Shown: positions 29,836-29,914 of the stretch, one piece after another
Position numbering within the stretch: position 1 is the stretch's first letter
How the letters are laid out: every line of letters starts with the position of its first letter
Notes under the pieces: generated by a model
Databases searched by the model: none
Seen by the model: only the letters and a program-made list of their open reading frames with translations
Told to the model about the DNA's origin: nothing
Translations under genes and position numbers: made by a program
NCBI GenBank assembly: GCA_036939975.1
Contig: JALLPB010000036.1
Span: forward strand, 1 to 29,914
Origin: Cyclostephanos tholiformis
Lineage: Eukaryota; Bacillariophyta; Thalassiosirophyceae; Thalassiosirales; Thalassiosiraceae
Length of the DNA stretch: 29,914 bases
Direction of reading: 5' to 3'

Positions 29836-29914
29836 TCACCATCTGGCAGATATTTCATGATGATGCCATGACCGTCGTCAGACAACCAGCCATCATCTTG
29901 TTGGGTGGGGCTTG

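Overview
This is a eukaryotic window, most likely from a stramenopile and probably a diatom. The reasons are short GT-AG introns of 80-183 bp, AT-rich gene-poor spacers, and three gene types that I associate from memory with diatom genomes: a vWFA/alpha-kinase protein, Ty1/copia Pol proteins of the diatom type, and a LINE-like endonuclease-RT-RNase H polyprotein. I had no database access, so the organism call is inference.

Layout. Positions 1-650 hold no visible gene. At 660-2765 (+) there is a broken gene for a von Willebrand A plus alpha-kinase protein. At 3007-6176 (-) there is the one intact gene I can model: a six-exon, 846-residue RCC1-BTB protein that contains an 18-nt microexon. A pair of 44-bp direct repeats lies upstream of it. 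At 7143-11456 (-) there is an old Ty1/copia element with about 360-bp LTRs. It has lost gag, protease and half of integrase, and carries a pentamer-based tandem array at the deletion. Directly behind it are fragments of at least one unidentified gene on the + strand (11457-11991) and of another on the - strand (12239-13770).

From about 14060 to 25390 (-) lies one degenerate LINE-like element (EEP endonuclease, RT, RNase H, C-terminal domain). It is split by a younger Ty1/copia element on the + strand (18422-23764) that has 163-bp near-identical LTRs and a 5-bp target duplication TTGCC. LINE coding sequence reads in frame across the empty site once the insertion and one duplication copy are ignored. 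The copia element is itself dead (stops, frameshifts, lost catalytic residues). Its primer-binding region is unusual because it is complementary to a piece of its own LTR.

Positions 25523-28540 are AT-rich and without a gene, but contain two fold-back or MITE-like structures. At 28615-29760 (-) there is a broken, intron-containing gene of unknown function, with a cluster of perfect palindromes at its 5' side. Overall the window is one active-looking host gene inside a retroelement and pseudogene graveyard. The most unusual signals are the LTR/PBS self-complementarity, the nested insertion, and the pattern of CGA-to-TGA stops in the young element.
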